A stretch of DNA of 64,000 nucleotides from Manis javanica (Eukaryota > Chordata > Mammalia > Pholidota > Manidae), in assembly GCF_040802235.1 (NCBI RefSeq), contig NC_133158.1:155818401-155882400 (forward strand), read 5' to 3'. The position numbers were made by a program, and so were the translations under genes. A model generated the notes under the pieces. The model was not told where the DNA came from, did no database searches, and worked only from the letters and a program-made list of their open reading frames with translations. Shown in pieces: positions 24,854 through 38,515 of this stretch (its first letter is position 1; the number at the start of each line of letters is the position of its first letter).

Positions 24854-25784
24854 TTTAAAATTAGATGATATACCAGGTTATAGACTTGCCCAAGTCTGGG
24901 ATTTAGAAGACATTTCTAGAAACATATGGAAGAGAGGGTACTTCTATTTTCCTCAACTAGAGTGAGACTTATCCCCACCCTCATCCTGCTGAGAATAAGT
25001 GGGAGTGCCAGCTGAACTGGCATGTGGAATATGATTGTCAGCCAATACGATTTAGATTCTTCAGGGAAACCAGAGATGATGCATCCCTGATGCACATCTC
25101 TGGAGCAAAGCACTTAGGTTTGATTTGCTGCAGGAAGGCATTTAGTGCTGATTTTCTCCTGTATGCAGAGTTTATAATTAATAGTATTATTAGGAAAGGT
25201 GTATTAAAGGACACTTACTTGGCAGAAAATACTGTTTGGAGTAAACAGTAAGTCTGAAAAAGGGGAATGGATAAGTTGTAGCCCATTTTCATCTGTCTTC
25301 TGTCAATATACACATAAATATAAATGAAAAAATAAGTGAGCAAATAGTGAGGGCTACAAATGTGCTACTGTATTTGTTAATGAAAAAAAAAAGTACAAAT
25401 CCAAAAGAATATATATGAGTGGGTGATAAATCTGCTGAGTGAGCTACATTGTAATGGTATAAATGCAGAAAAATGCATGAGTATGAGATTGAGATAATTA
25501 TTGGTTGATTATGGGTTTTAGAATGGCTGAGTTAACTCATGGGAAGACAGTAAATGATGATCTTTGAGTCAACAAAATTTTATACTTTGCAGTGGAAGAA
25601 CCACATCCCTTACATACAATTTTATTTTCCCTCAGAATAAATCAGTTCAAGTCCAGGCCATTGTATTACACTAATCACAACATGATTACTACTTAAGTGT
25701 TCTGTAGCCTACACACTTTATTTGTTTATAAATGTTACAATGTAGTCTTTCATGACACTGCTTAGACCTATAGCTTTAAGCACC
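24854..25784. other. No recognised gene or repeat
   Basis: No domain or named repeat recognised. Frames of 65-75 codons near 24916-25251 have no support. Confidence 0.4.
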
Positions 25785-25975
25785 TTTTCTCAAAGTGGGC
25801 CAGTGGTATCACCACCACCACCTGGATAATTGCTAGAAATGCAGATTCTGGGCCCACTCCATACCTACTGCATTAGAAATTCTGGGGACATGGTCCAGAA
25901 GTCTGTGTATCTATATTTCAATAAGTTCTTTAGGTGATTCTGATTTGTACTAAAGTTTGAGAACCTTGATTCAGT
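25785..25975 (-). repeat. MER5A-like hAT-Charlie fossil
   Basis: tctcaaagtgggccagtgg, atgcagattctgggccc, aggtgattctgatttg and aaagtttgagaacc follow the MER5A consensus in reverse. This is an old nonautonomous DNA transposon with imperfect terminal inverted repeats (tctcaaag/ctttg..gagaa). Confidence 0.75.
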
Positions 25976-26029
25976 GATTCTCTAATTCTGGTATTTATAA
26001 AAATCATACAAAGAGCTTGTTTAAAATGC

Positions 26030-27460
26030 ACAGGGCAACAATAATCCCCATCAAGATCACAACAGAATTTTCTTTGTAAATTGATCGATTGGTTCTAACA
26101 TTTACTTGGAAACTCAGAGGACCAATTACAGCCATGGCAAACCTGAAAAAACCCCACAGACTTAGCTGGTTGGTTTACATACACCATGAGAAACAAAGAC
26201 TTAATAAAAGCTGTAGTAATTAAACCAGTGTGGTAGAGGGGCAAGGATGGAGAAAGAGAACAGAAGAGAGACTCCAGGAATGGAGTCACACTATGTAGTC
26301 ATCTAATTTATGATAAAGTTGACACAAATAGGACAGCAAAAGTATGTCCTTTCAGTAAATTGTGCTGGGTCAGTTGGATGTCCATGTGGGGGAAAAAAAT
26401 TAATCTTTACTCTGACTTCATTCCAGGAAGAAAAATAAATTTCAGATGAATTGCAAATATGAACACAGAAAATCAAACAATAAGCCTTGAGATGGAAACA
26501 GGAAAGTATTTTTATGAATCTGGTGTAGACAAAGCTCACTTAAATAAAAAATAAACAATGTTGACTATGATAGAAACTAAGAACTTTCACCAAAACACTA
26601 CTGAGAATGGAAAAGCAAGCTACAAAGTGGTGGAACATAGTTGTAATACAGTAGGCCAACAAGAGACTTGTAACCAGAAAGTTTAAGAACTCCCTCAAAT
26701 TAATATGCAAAAGTAGATGACCCTTTGGAAAAATAAAGAGATTTTAGGCACTTCACAAAAGATCATATACAATTGTATAATAAATATATGAAGGATGAGA
26801 GACTCAACTTCCATAGACATCACTGAAATGCAAATAAAACTACAATATGATACTGCTAATGTTTGAAATATGGTCAAAATAAGAAAGAAAATTCCAACTA
26901 TTACCTGAAGATATGGAACTGGAACTCTCATAAAATGCTGTCAACTCTACTCCTAAGCATATATCCAATAACAATGCAAGCATTTGATCACCAGATTATT
27001 CCAGATCATCATAGAAGCAGTGCTTGTAACATCACTAAAGCAGAAATGATCTGTTAATAATAAATAAATGAATACATTTTGGTATATTTATTCAGATAAA
27101 TAAAGTTTGGTATATTCACTTGTATTAGTACACTGCAGTAAGAAAGAAAAAACTACAATAGCACCCAAAATGTGGATGAATTTCACAAATACAGTGCTGA
27201 ATTTTAAAGAGTTCACCTTGAATGGTGCCATGCGCTTAAGCTGAAAAATGGGAAAGACTAATCTATGGGACTACAGGTTGGTAGTGAGAGTGTGGGATAG
27301 TGAGAGAAAACATAAGGTTTTCTGGGAGAATCTGTTTTGACCTCAGTTCTGGTTACATGGGTATGTTCAATTTGTGGAACGTAATCGGGTATATAATGAT
27401 AGGTGCACTTTTCTGTTTTGGGGTTATACTTCAATTTAAAAAGAGTTTCTCACAAAAAAT
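26030..27460 (+). mobile_element. Ancient L1 (L1M-type) ORF2 end and 3' region
   Basis: The stretch reads as heavily mutated L1 ORF2: ttggaaactcagaggacc, aaagctgtagtaattaaacc, gtgtggtagaggggcaag and then gaaatgcaaataaaactac and catatatccaataacaatgc are typical of the C-terminal half. It ends near ttatacttcaatttaaaaag (about 27425-27445), the usual L1 3' end. All frames are broken. Confidence 0.7.
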
Positions 27461-27504
27461 CACAGAACATAGTAAAAGCTGCATTTCTAGAAATTTTGCA
27501 TTTG

Positions 27505-28088
27505 AATTAATTTTGTTATTGAAATATAGTTGATATACAATATTATGTTGGTTTCAGGTATATAGCACAATGATTTGACATTTATATATGTTACAAAATG
27601 CTCACCATGATAAGTGTAGCTACCATCTGTCTCTATACAAAGATATAATATTATTGATGATATTCCCCTCTACTTTTCATCCCTGTGACTTATTTATTTA
27701 TAAATGGAATTTCATACCATTTTATTACTTTTGCCTATTTTGTCCTTCCCCCAACTACTTCCCTATGACAACCACCAATTTGTTCTCCATTTTTATGACT
27801 TTTTCTGTTTTGTTTGTTTATTTTTACATTTTTTTAGATTGCACATATATGTGAAATCATGTGGTATTTGTATTTCTCTGTCTGACTTATTTCACTAAGC
27901 GTAGTATACTCTAGGTCCCTCCATGTTGTTGCCAATGGCAAGAGTTCATTCTTTTTTATGGCTCAGTAATATTTTATTGTGTACATATGCCACACTTTCA
28001 TCCATTCTTCTATTGATACTTAAGTTGCTTCCATATCTGGCTATTGTAAGTAATGCTGCAATAAATACAGGGGTGTATATATCTTATT
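27505..28088 (-). mobile_element. Old L1 3' UTR / ORF2 end fragment
   Basis: In reverse orientation: attgaaatatagttgatatac, tacaaaatgctcaccatg, atgtgaaatcatgtggtatttg, atttcactaagcgtagtatac, ccctccatgttgttgcc and gctgcaataaatacaggggtg. This is the classic sequence of an older mammalian L1 3' end. Open frames 27588-27898 on + are accidental. Confidence 0.8.
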
Positions 28089-28809
28089 AAACTTGCTTAA
28101 TTTAACTAATTAGGAAAAGTTAAGTATATAGGTAAAAGTCTAGAGGAAATAATGATATATTTACTGAAGATGAAATAAAAATGCTGTTATTTTTATATTA
28201 TCTAAAAGTTCTAACACATAAATTAGAATATCATATTTTATCATTGATAAAATAATAAATAAGGTTTTAAAATATGAAGTCTATGGGAATCCTGAAAAGA
28301 AAACCATCCCAATTTATCTAAGAAAACGATAAAGCCTTTAATATTAGAATTCTTCTTTAAGGATTTTTATAATCTTCTCATTTCCATCACTTCTTCTTAA
28401 GCAGTTATATGCATCCTTATTTATATCAAAAAGGAGTGATTCAAATGTCTGCTTCCAGCCAAAATCTCCCCTACAAATTTATGAACACACTGGCTACTTG
28501 ACATGCCTACTTGTGTGACTCAGAAGTATCCGAGTCTCAAATTCAACATAACTGCAATTGGACTAACTATTCTATCTCCACATCTAATGCCTTTCCTGAG
28601 TTCCCTTCCTCAGAAGAAAACCTACAGAAATATGGACATCACCTTGACATCTCCCTCTCTGACTTTTAAGCTCAAAATGTTTTACGCCCAAAATGCTCCT
28701 CAAATCTTCATACTTATCTCCCTCACCATTAGGGCCACCACTCTGCTGTGCAAGCTGCCATTGCCTCATGCCTCAGTCACTCCAGAGGCCTCCTAACTAG
28801 TTTCCTCTA
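28089..28809. other. No recognised gene or repeat
   Basis: The 97-codon frame at 28503-28796 may belong to the start of the adjoining L2 copy, but this is not certain. Confidence 0.35.
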
Positions 28810-29325
28810 AGACACTTTGCCCCTTCCCTCATTTCAATTTATTCTTCACACTCAAGCAAAAGAGTTCTATTCAGCATGCACATCTGACTCACTCAAACTC
28901 ATGCTTAAAATTCTTCAAAGATTTCTGATTGATTTTAGTGTTAAACCGAAGTCCTTAACAAAGTCAGCATCATCAGGCTCTCCTCCTGGCCCACTCTCCC
29001 ACTGCTTGTCCCTGAAACTGTCATTCTTCTTGTCCTCCCATCACACGGCTTTTGTACCTGCTACTCCCTCCACCAGACAGACCTCCCTGATGCACTCATT
29101 CCCTTCCGTGTTCCCCTGGTTAGCAGCTACTCACCCCTTAGATCTCAGTTCCTCAGGTAAACTCACTTGATTCTTCAGAACATGCCAGGTCCTTTATGTC
29201 CCTTTTCTTAAAGCCCCGTCACAGTATGATATACATTTTTCTGTTCCTGTGCACAGCCGTATAGCCCCCAGCACCTGGAAGAGAGACTATAACATTTGTG
29301 CTCAACAGATATTTGGTGAATGAAA
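28810..29325 (+). mobile_element. L2 (LINE2) 3' end
   Basis: cttaaaattcttcaaagattt, aagtccttaacaaagtcagc, tcctggcccactctcc, tgtacctgctactccctcc, agacctccctgatgcactc and atatttggtgaatgaa at the end follow the L2 3' region. Ancient and noncoding; the 117-codon frame (28817-29170) is a relic of L2 ORF2 at best. Confidence 0.75.
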
Positions 29326-31819
29326 GAACCACTTGGAGACAGCAGACTTCATAACAAATGGACCCAAAAGCAGGAGGATATGATTAGCTTACTCTTTCCC
29401 ATGTTAGTTGTCGGGCAAACTAAGGCAAAAAAGAAATCTGGTTTAGGAAATAAAACATTAAAATTGACCTCTTGTGATTTTGCCACCGCTGCCTTTGACA
29501 CCTGGTTTGGTGTCAGTCCCACCTATTAAAGCACTCTAACAGGTCTTCAGCTGAGTTCTGGACATCAGATACTGAATCACTGGCTCAGAGTAGTTTGGAC
29601 TCAAATTCAACAACAGGAAAGTCATAGATTTTAATCATTTTTCACCCTTTAGAACAGCCTCTGACTTATATAGTAACTAAGTTAAACAGGATTTCAGTAT
29701 CTAAAATTTGGGGACTAAAGGACCTAAAGAAGCTGAGTCTGAGACTTTTTCACACTTCTGGAACACTTGTTTGCAGAAAGCTGAGTGTTAGAAACAGTTT
29801 AATAGATCAGGCAGTGACACAAAATCCTAGTGCAGGCAGTCTGTATTAAATCTGCTTCGGGGATGTTGTTTCTTTTTTGAAATGTGAGATCTAAAATAAT
29901 TTGGTTTTTTGCCTCTTGCCACTGTTCTCACTCCACACTTGCCATTTTACATATGATTATCGAGTTGACCTGAAAGGCTTTTAGGTTGGGAGGTGCAAGG
30001 TCAGTGTCCCTGCCACCTCCCCATCTCCATCTGTACCTACCTCAGACGTGTCTTTGTACTATCACTGCTGGACACTGCACCTTTCTGTAATTATAAATGT
30101 CTGTTTTCAGTCACTTCAAAGCTTTCCCAGCACTGGGAGTCCTCCTTCAAAGCCTCTGCATTGCTGAGGAACTTCTGTCATTGACAGGAGGTCCTGCTTT
30201 GAAGTTTTTCATGCCATTTATTGATTTCCCCCCTTTAAAGATGTTCAGATTAGAAAATGCCTCACCCCCTTTGAAAATGTGCATATTTTCATGATGTTGA
30301 AGGGTTAATCCTTTGAAGATATTTACATTTTATAGCAATGTCCTTATATGAAGAAATTTGACATCAAATATGCCACATGCTTTGTGGCGCTTTCCTTTTC
30401 TCTGCTGGATCCTTCAAGATCAAGATCCTCCCAATTTAGTGTGTTATTGGTTTTTATATTATGCTTTGGTTCTTTTTTATGCAATGTTAAAGGAGCTCAA
30501 TAAGCATGCTAAAATGAAAGAGTTCACATAATTTAGAAATAGCCTTTATTTCACTTGTTTATATAAGTCTATTTAAAGTTGAGACACATTTAATGTTTGG
30601 GAGCATTTAGAAACTTTGCTTGATCTCATGACCATGTGCGGTTTCCTAATATCACACATAATCACCAACAAACTTTAGCTTTGAAAATTAGCTCTAAGTT
30701 AGTTGTAAAATGCAAATTTCATACATATTTTCTTTTACGTGTATGTATGTCTTTTATGTGTATATGTCTGTCTCCTTTATGAGGCTTATGCTTCAGTTTC
30801 CAATCCCTTAAAGAGGAGGATAGGGGATCTATGAGGATTAAAAAAAATTGCCCTTGAGTATCTCACACATAGTAAGTTAGCTATGCATATAGCAATTAAA
30901 TGGCCAGATTCAATTAATTCAATACTCTATGACAGGCTGTGTAGTGTTTTAGCTATGAGCTTCAGGACTGTCCTTGCTAATCAAGGATGCTACCTTCACC
31001 TCTAATTAGCTGATTTCAACAATTCTGTCACTTGGCATTTCTGTCACTTAGTTTAAAACTTTGATTACTGTTAGAATAAGGTACTTTTGGGAGAGGTAAT
31101 GCTTTAAGTCCTTAGTGTAAATGAAGATTCGGAAAGTATGTTAGGGTGATACAAAGAGACAAGAAAAAGAGAAAGCTGTACTCAAGTGTAAAAAAAGAGA
31201 TAGGAAATTGAAGAAGATGGAGGTAAAAAAACTCCAGAGCTGAACTTTCACACAATTCTTTCACAGATTAAAAATAAACTTAGCATGCACTACATACATA
31301 CACATACACACAGACATGCCATGAACCTAATTAACAACTACATATAAGTAGCGATATAATATACTAAATTACAGGTGCTAAATCTAGAATGCCACACACA
31401 TGAAAAAGAAAATAAGTATAACTGGGGTGAATTTTGATACCTAGTGGGCTTATAAACTCATATTAAATATAGTTCAGTTGTTAACCAGGAATCATATATG
31501 ACCTCTCTGTGAATAATAAAAATTAAACAGAGCTATTTAATTTCTGTGTTTGGCATAATAAGATTGTAATCATAATGCCAGGGAAACATTTTCATTGTCC
31601 TGGATGTCAGTGATTAACTTTCATTTCTCTAGCACTCTAAATATATTACTTCTTTAAGTAGTTTAATCATTCATTTATTTAATATTTATACAGCGTCAAG
31701 GTAGTACAAATGGCCAATAAATGTATGAATAGATACGCAGCTTTACTATTCATGAAGACAGAGTAAATATAGACACCAATGAGGCATATATTTTATCCAT
31801 TGGGCACTTAATAATATTG
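29326..31819. other. No recognised gene or repeat
   Basis: Mixed AT-rich DNA; frames of 60-70 codons (29320-29529, 29993-30294) show no domain. Confidence 0.4.
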
Positions 31820-32300
31820 AGTGTTGTTAGGGGTGGGGAGAAATTAGTATTCGTATACATTGCTGATGGAGGTATAATTCAACATAGATTTTTGGATGGT
31901 AATTAGGAAATATATATGAAAATGGAAATGTATCATTCAACCCAGAAATTTTTACTCTCAGCTCTGTTATGGAGACACATTGTAGTAATAGGAAAAAAAA
32001 AAAAAGAAAAGAAAAGAAAAAAAGGGTTAGTGAAGAAAGGAAAAAAAGAAAAATTTACCTAAATATCTAAATATCCATCAACAGGGGAATGTTTATGTGA
32101 AGTTCAGGCAATCTGTTACATACTACACTACCCAGCAGTTAAATAAAAAAGCGTAAGCTGCATCTGCCTGTCTTGACATGGAAATATTTTCAACCATGTG
32201 GGAAGAGATAAGAAAGGTTGAAGAATAATACGTACTGTGTGATATCAGTCATAAAAATATACACTTCTGCTCTGGGGCTGCATTTAGGGTATTAATCAAA
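31820..32300 (+). mobile_element. Ancient L1 3' fragment
   Basis: gaaattagtattcgtatac, attgctgatggaggtataattc, catcaacaggggaatg and gaataatacgtactgtgtg are diverged L1 ORF2/3' phrases in the + orientation. An A-rich (AAAAG)n run interrupts it at about 31992-32055. Confidence 0.55.
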
Positions 32301-34089
32301 GTAAGCTCTTTATCACTATTGATTAAACATGACATAAAGAACATATTTGTATTTTTCTTGTGAAATTAAAAATAAATAAAATAAGTAAAATTAAACACAT
32401 AAGAATTTTTGTAGATCATTTTCTAAATAAGTTATCTTCTAGATTCTATTCCAAATATGCAAACATTGAACTTATCTGTTTTAATCATTAACTGTGTATT
32501 TAATTTTGTGCAAGTTCTCCATTTGTCCAAAACTCTAATGGGCCACTTGTTATTAATATCTTGGGAGCACATAAAGGATATATATACCTTTATGCTTTTG
32601 GATTGGATATATCCAAGCCACCCAAATTAGTGTCCCTGTAATACCTTGGATACAAGGATCTGCCTTGGTGAATATTATCAGTGGGCACAACTGAGGAATG
32701 TACAAAACAGTCAAACTCCCATGTATGTCTTTCCAACCACCAATTGCCCAACAACTCCCCCTAACTCCAGAGTTGCCTAAGGGTCTTCTGGTGCCAGGGC
32801 ATAAAAGGAAAAGGAAGGCATGTAAAATGGGTTTCTTGAGCACATCTTTGTAGATTATATTCCAAATTCTTCCTCATTTCCTCAAAAAGAAATATAGGAA
32901 AATAGAACAATGTATGCCTGAATTGTATGTGTAACATCAAAACATTCAGGTTTCAAAAACCTTTCATGTCACAGAGTCCCCCATCCCCTTTTCTCAATCT
33001 TTCTTATAAGATCTATTTCCTCCTCTTAAAAGAAACTCAAACCCCCACACTTAGAGTTTCACTACAAAATCAAACCCCTGAAGTTCAAGTTGATTTTGAA
33101 CATAGTACATTTCATTACAATATATTGATTCTCTTCTTGTAACTATAAAGAAAAAGAAAATCCCTTGTTCATGAAAGAACAGACTAGCTATTGATGTAAA
33201 TCGTTGCAATATATTTGGCCTTAACATTTATTACACAACATGTAGATACTTTTTCATTATGGTACAGTTTCTTCCAAAATTGCTATGTTTTGACATCTGC
33301 AGGATTTTCCATTGGATTTTAATCTATTTCCCACTCTCGAGTCTTGGCTGTTACTGCTAGCCAAGCTAGTTGATGTCTAAGCTTTTTATTTTGAAGAGTA
33401 AACATAATTTTCATCCAGCCTGTCTTCTATTGTGGTCTTTCTGAACCACTTTTATCTTACTGTTTCTCATTAATAAATGTTGTTAGCAGTTCTTTCTTCA
33501 ACTCATTGACTCAGACTGTTTTTCAGTGAACATGTAGTGGACCTTATTGGCCTTTCCATATAATCCTCCATTGTTTCATAGGATTATTTGATTCCAAGAA
33601 AAACATGGCATTCTAAGGGAAAACGGTCATTGGTCATGGCTATTTATCTTCAAATATTTGCAAAAGACCAATGCCAGTGAATTAAATTGTCCAAAATAAA
33701 ATGCCTCATTAATAGTTAGGGGAAAAAAACAGTTGAAACTATGGTAGAACATATAGCTATAGGTTTTTATATAGTAATTACATGTCTAAGATTTTAGTCT
33801 TTATAAACTGCACATGTGAGGTTTTTTTTCTCTCTGACATTGAAAGTGTTAAATCGTTCATTGTTAATTGTTCAACAACATGTGTTGCCAAATGAGTGTT
33901 GGTTACTTATCTTTATTTTTTCCCATGGAATAATGGGAATAGTGATAAATGGAAAGAATTTTCCTTTACATGCACTTTCCATAACTTGTTGACAACTCTG
34001 AACACCAAAATTTAAAACAAAATAAAACAAACCCCCTAAATAAACAGTATCAGTTCTTGTCCTGTTAATGCATACTGAGTACATAGATT
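32301..34089. other. No recognised gene or repeat
   Basis: Nothing supported. The 96-codon minus frame (32553-32843) has no known domain. Confidence 0.4.
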
Positions 34090-34640
34090 GTGTCAGCTAT
34101 TGTCATCACAGACAAATGAATATTACAGGGTCTTGTTCACCCCAACCCCAAAGAAAGTCGTGTGGGGAGGTGGCCAGGTAGGCAGACACTTGTAGTACAA
34201 TGAAATAAGCACAGCATCACAAGAGCATGGAGACACAGGCCGCCTCCCTCACCTTGGAACGAATGAACATAAAGGAATGGTTTGAGATTTTTCTGGAACA
34301 GATAGCATGTGAACTGAATTTGTATCAGCAGGAGTTAGCCATCTTAGGGGAATAAAGGAGATTCCAAATAAAGAAATGATGATGTAAATACTAATGTCTG
34401 AGACAGCATAGCATTTCAATAGAATCTCAAAGGTTTCAGCATGAATGATACAAGATGCTCAAGGATGTGTGGTATTGGGGCTAGCATTAGACAAATATTA
34501 AGTGCCAAGGCATGGTGGGCAGGAGAGTGCATGGGGCAATACTGAGGAGACTGGCTAGACACAGTGGAGATGTGTTCAATGACTTTAATCATAGGTGATT
34601 AGTCAGACCTGTTGTTTGGAAAACCATCTTGTCATCTGGG
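34090..34640. other. Possible ancient repeat, unclassified
   Basis: gagacacaggccgcctccctc and tcagcaggagttagccatc resemble old interspersed repeat phrases of L2 age, but I cannot name the family. Confidence 0.25.
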
Positions 34641-34749
34641 CAAATCAATTCTTTTGTCCAGGGAGATTTTGCATGGAGTTTTGCTATATTTTGTATGGGG
34701 TATGTGTATACACATCCTATTCAAGTCTAGCAAATCTGATTGGTCTTAA

Positions 34750-35230
34750 TCTTATGTCCAGAATCTGAGCACTTCTCATTATGTCCACCACTTCCACAGT
34801 AGCCAGAATCATATCATACCTTGCCTAAGGATAACTGCAATTATGTCCTAACTGGTGTCTCTATTTTCCTTGTTGTCTTCTAGTCTAATCTCTACAGGAA
34901 CCAGAATGGTAACTATTAAAACTCATCAGAGCATGCCATCACTCTATGAAAAAACTTCCAAAAAGTGCATTTCTTATAGAGTATAAGCCCCAATCCTTCA
35001 ATTGCCCACAAAGGACCTCTACTTTTCTTCTTGCTGCCCCTCTGTGTCAATTTCCTATTATGTTTCTCCATGCTTTGGCCGTGTCAGCCTCCTGGCCTCA
35101 TAGTATTTGCACATGCCATTGCTTCTTTCTTGGCATTCACTCATGACATTCATTCCTTGATCTACCCTTGACTCTCATTTTTTCATTATATTTAAAGTCT
35201 GTATTAAAACATTACTATCTCAGTAGGAGC
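34750..35230 (+). mobile_element. L2 fragment
   Basis: ccaccacttccacagtagcc, aactggtgtctctatttt, aaccagaatggtaactatt, agcatgccatcactc and tttgcacatgccattgc are L2 3' phrases in order. Noncoding. Confidence 0.65.
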
Positions 35231-36159
35231 AGTTCTTACCACCCTATTCAAAATTTGAAATCAATGTGTTAAAAATTTAAGTCAGGTCAAGGAACTTTTT
35301 TCAGTTTCAACATGTAAAGAGTTTAGAAATCATTCCTCCCATCCTCACAAAAGAAAAAGCTGAAGAAATTGACTTTTTATAACATCTTGGACCTATCAGA
35401 GAACCAGCATTGCAGGGCAAACCACCATTTCAAATTTTAGTAAGAAATTCATCTACAAAGACAGTTGAGTCCTGTTAACCTGAAGCAGAGCCTGCAGGAG
35501 GCACAAACAGATAGGAATACTCTTAATTTTGACATATTGCTAAAGGCTGAGTCTGAACTAGCATGAGAGTGAGAAACTCCAGTGGGCCACAGCCTTAGAA
35601 GAGACCATATGATTTCTTGACCTTTACCTCCAATGATCCCACCAGGTTCCTACTGTGAAGATCTGAGAAAGAGCCCCTTATGGCACTGGAAGTGGGAGGA
35701 GACATCACTGTGAAATGTGCCAAGGGTTTTCTCCTAACAAAGAAGAATTTGAAGGAAAAAAGACTTTGTCAGTGCTTGATTCTAGTTGGGGGAAGCGTAT
35801 TCCTTCCACTCCTGCCCCTTCTGGCCTTTCTGTCTCATCTAAGAGAATTAAAAACATTAAAAAGATGGGTTAGGCCTTCTAAAAAATTGATTGGGAACTC
35901 TGGAGCCAGGGAGAGGTGAAGGGGACAGGATCACAAAAATGCTATGCTGTGAGAGAAATGCTTATGAACACCCCAGCCTAGACACAGGCCCACTACAAGA
36001 CTGAGACTTAATCAGAAGACTTTCTCTTCCTGCTCCCACACTTTACCATCTGTAAACAGGGCTCCAGCATAAAAACAGTGCATCATAGCTCAAAGACCTG
36101 TAGGACATACACTCACTCTGGAGAGAAGTACGTAGGGAAGTTCAAAGTAAGGAGGGAGA
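35231..36159. other. No recognised gene or repeat
   Basis: Nothing supported; a 79-codon + frame (35680-35919) has no recognised domain. Confidence 0.35.
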
Positions 36160-37200
36160 TAAAGAAAAAACAAGGTCACCAGAGGAATTTAAAACCTTTA
36201 CACCAAAGATGAAACAAAGATCAATTCACAAAGAGCAGATTAACAAATCCTTACTCTAAAGGACTATTTACCTAAAATTCTATATGAAATACAATATATC
36301 TTATTTTCAACAACAAAAAATGTATAAGGCATACCTAAAGGCAAGAAAATAGGTAAAACAATCATCAGAACCAGACTCAGATAATGCACATATGTTGAAA
36401 TTGTCACAGAGGGTATTTTACAATAACTCTGATTAATATGCTCAAGTCTCTAACAGAACAAGTAAACAACACATGAGTATGTGTAGATAATGTAAGGAGA
36501 GAAATGGACATGTTAAATGAGAGTCCAGATGAAATGCTAGATATAAAAAATACTGTAACAGAAATGAAGAGGTCTTTGATAGGCACATCAGCATACATGA
36601 CACAGCCAAGGAAAGAATCAGTAAGTCAATAAAAAGTATTCCAACTAAAAGGCAAAGAGAAAAAAGAATGAAAGCAGTAGAAAAAACAACAGACCAGACA
36701 TTCAAGAAATGTGGGACAATTATAAAAGGTATAACATACATGCAATTGCAATGCCAGAGGGGGAAAAAAGGCAGAATCAAGAAGAAATGTTTGAAGTAAT
36801 AACACTCAAAAACTTTCCAAAATCAGTAACAGACACCAAACGACAGATTCAAGATTCAAGTATCTTAGAGGGCACCAAGTGAGATAAATACTAAAACAAA
36901 AACAAAACAAACAAATCAAAACCCCATCTTGGTTTATTGTGTTCAAACTACAGAAAATCAAAGACCAAAAGTAAGAAAATTCTTGGAAGAAACTAAAGCA
37001 AACAAGAAACCACACACCCCCCCCACACTCACACACACATCCCCACACACACACCAAAACAAAGAAAACCTCATGAACTAATGTTACTCATAGAAGACCA
37101 GGATTTCTTATCATACAGAATGCAAACAAGACGAGAATGGAGTGAAATATGTAACGTGTTAAAAGAAACAAAAAACCAACATTGAATTCTATACTCTGTG
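36160..37200 (+). mobile_element. Ancient L1 5' half (ORF1-region type)
   Basis: cattcaagaaatgtgggac, aaggtataacatacatgc, aagaaatgtttgaagtaataac, ctttccaaaatcagtaac and gagggcaccaagtg closely follow the L1M-type 5'/ORF1 region. A C-rich/AC-rich low-complexity run lies at 37015-37055. All frames are decayed; minus-strand frames at 36404-37057 are artefacts of A-rich sequence. Confidence 0.65.
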
Positions 37201-37249
37201 AAATTATCCTCCAAAAGAAGAGAAATAAAGGAACTAGTGTTCTCTGTTT

Positions 37250-38515
37250 CTTCTTTTCCTGTACTCTCTCAAACCCACTCCATCACTTTATGAAAAGTGA
37301 TCTCTCCAAGTCATTGATAAACTTCATGTTGCTAAATCCAGTGGTAAATGTTTAATTCTCATCTTACTTGACATTTAAGCAATTTTGACTTAGTTGATCA
37401 CTCTCCTCTTCGATGTATTTCTTCATTTGGTTTTCCAGATATGATACCCTTTCTTCCCTCTACTTAACAGTTTGCTTCCTGTAGTCTCCTTTGCTGGTTA
37501 TCTACTTCTCCTCTAGATCCAGGTCTCAATCCTTGGTCATTTTCTTTTCAACTAGTGATCCTCTCTAGCACCAAATTCTGGACTCATATATTCATCTGCT
37601 TTCTTGACATCTCCATGAAGTTGTCTAATAGGTATTTCAAACTCAGTCTGTCTCAATTTGTTCCACCTTTTTCATATTAGCTGATGACAACTTAAACATT
37701 CTATTTGTTCAGGTCCAAAACTAAGAGTCTTTATTCCTTTTTTCTCACATCCTTCATCCAATCTATGAAGAAATCCTGTTGATTCTACCTTCAAAATACA
37801 ACCAGAATCCAACCACTTCTCACTACCTCCACCACTGCCATCTTGGTTGAGCCACCATCACCTCTCCTCTGTGTTACTGGTCTCACTGCTTCTTTTACTC
37901 ATTCCCCACCTTCTATTTTCAATGTGACAGTGAAAGTGATCTTTTTAGATGTAAGTGATATCATGCCACTCCTCAGCTCAAAACCCTGAAATGGCTCTGC
38001 ATTTCACTAAGAGTAAAAGCCAAAGTACCTGCAGTGGTCTGCATTCTATCTTACCTTGTTTCCTAAATACCTCCTCCATACTTGTCTGATTCAACGGCAC
38101 TAGCCTCCTAGATCTCATATATTCCAGAGATAGCCTTAGTTCTGGCTGCTCTCTCTGCCTGGAATGATCTTTCCCCAAATACCTGCATAGCTAATTCTTC
38201 ACCACATTCCAATTTTCCCTAACGCCAGTTGCCCAATGAGGCCTCCTCGACCATCAGATCTGTTATTGCAGGCTTACTCCAAACACACACACTCCTGACT
38301 CCTTTATCCCATCTCATCTTTCTATATAGTATTCATCTTTTTACACTACACACACTACTTATTTATTTATGATTATTGTTTATTGTCTGTCTTACTTTAT
38401 TGAGATATAAGTTCCATAAAGTCAGAGGTTTTTTTTTTTTAGTCTTTCAGTTTACTGGTATATCCCAAGCACTTGAAATAGTACTTGATACATCATAGGC
38501 CCTCAATAACAGGAA
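37250..38515 (+). mobile_element. Long L2 copy (ORF2 C-terminus to 3' end)
   Basis: ttgacatctccatgaagttg, gtccaaaactaagagtc, ccttcatccaatctatgaag, aatcctgttgattctacc, aaccacttctcactacctcc, tcaaaaccctgaaatggctc and the 3' end caagcacttgaaatag...ccctcaataac follow L2 in order for about 1.26 kb. It is one of the longer old LINE copies in the window; its frames are broken. Confidence 0.8.
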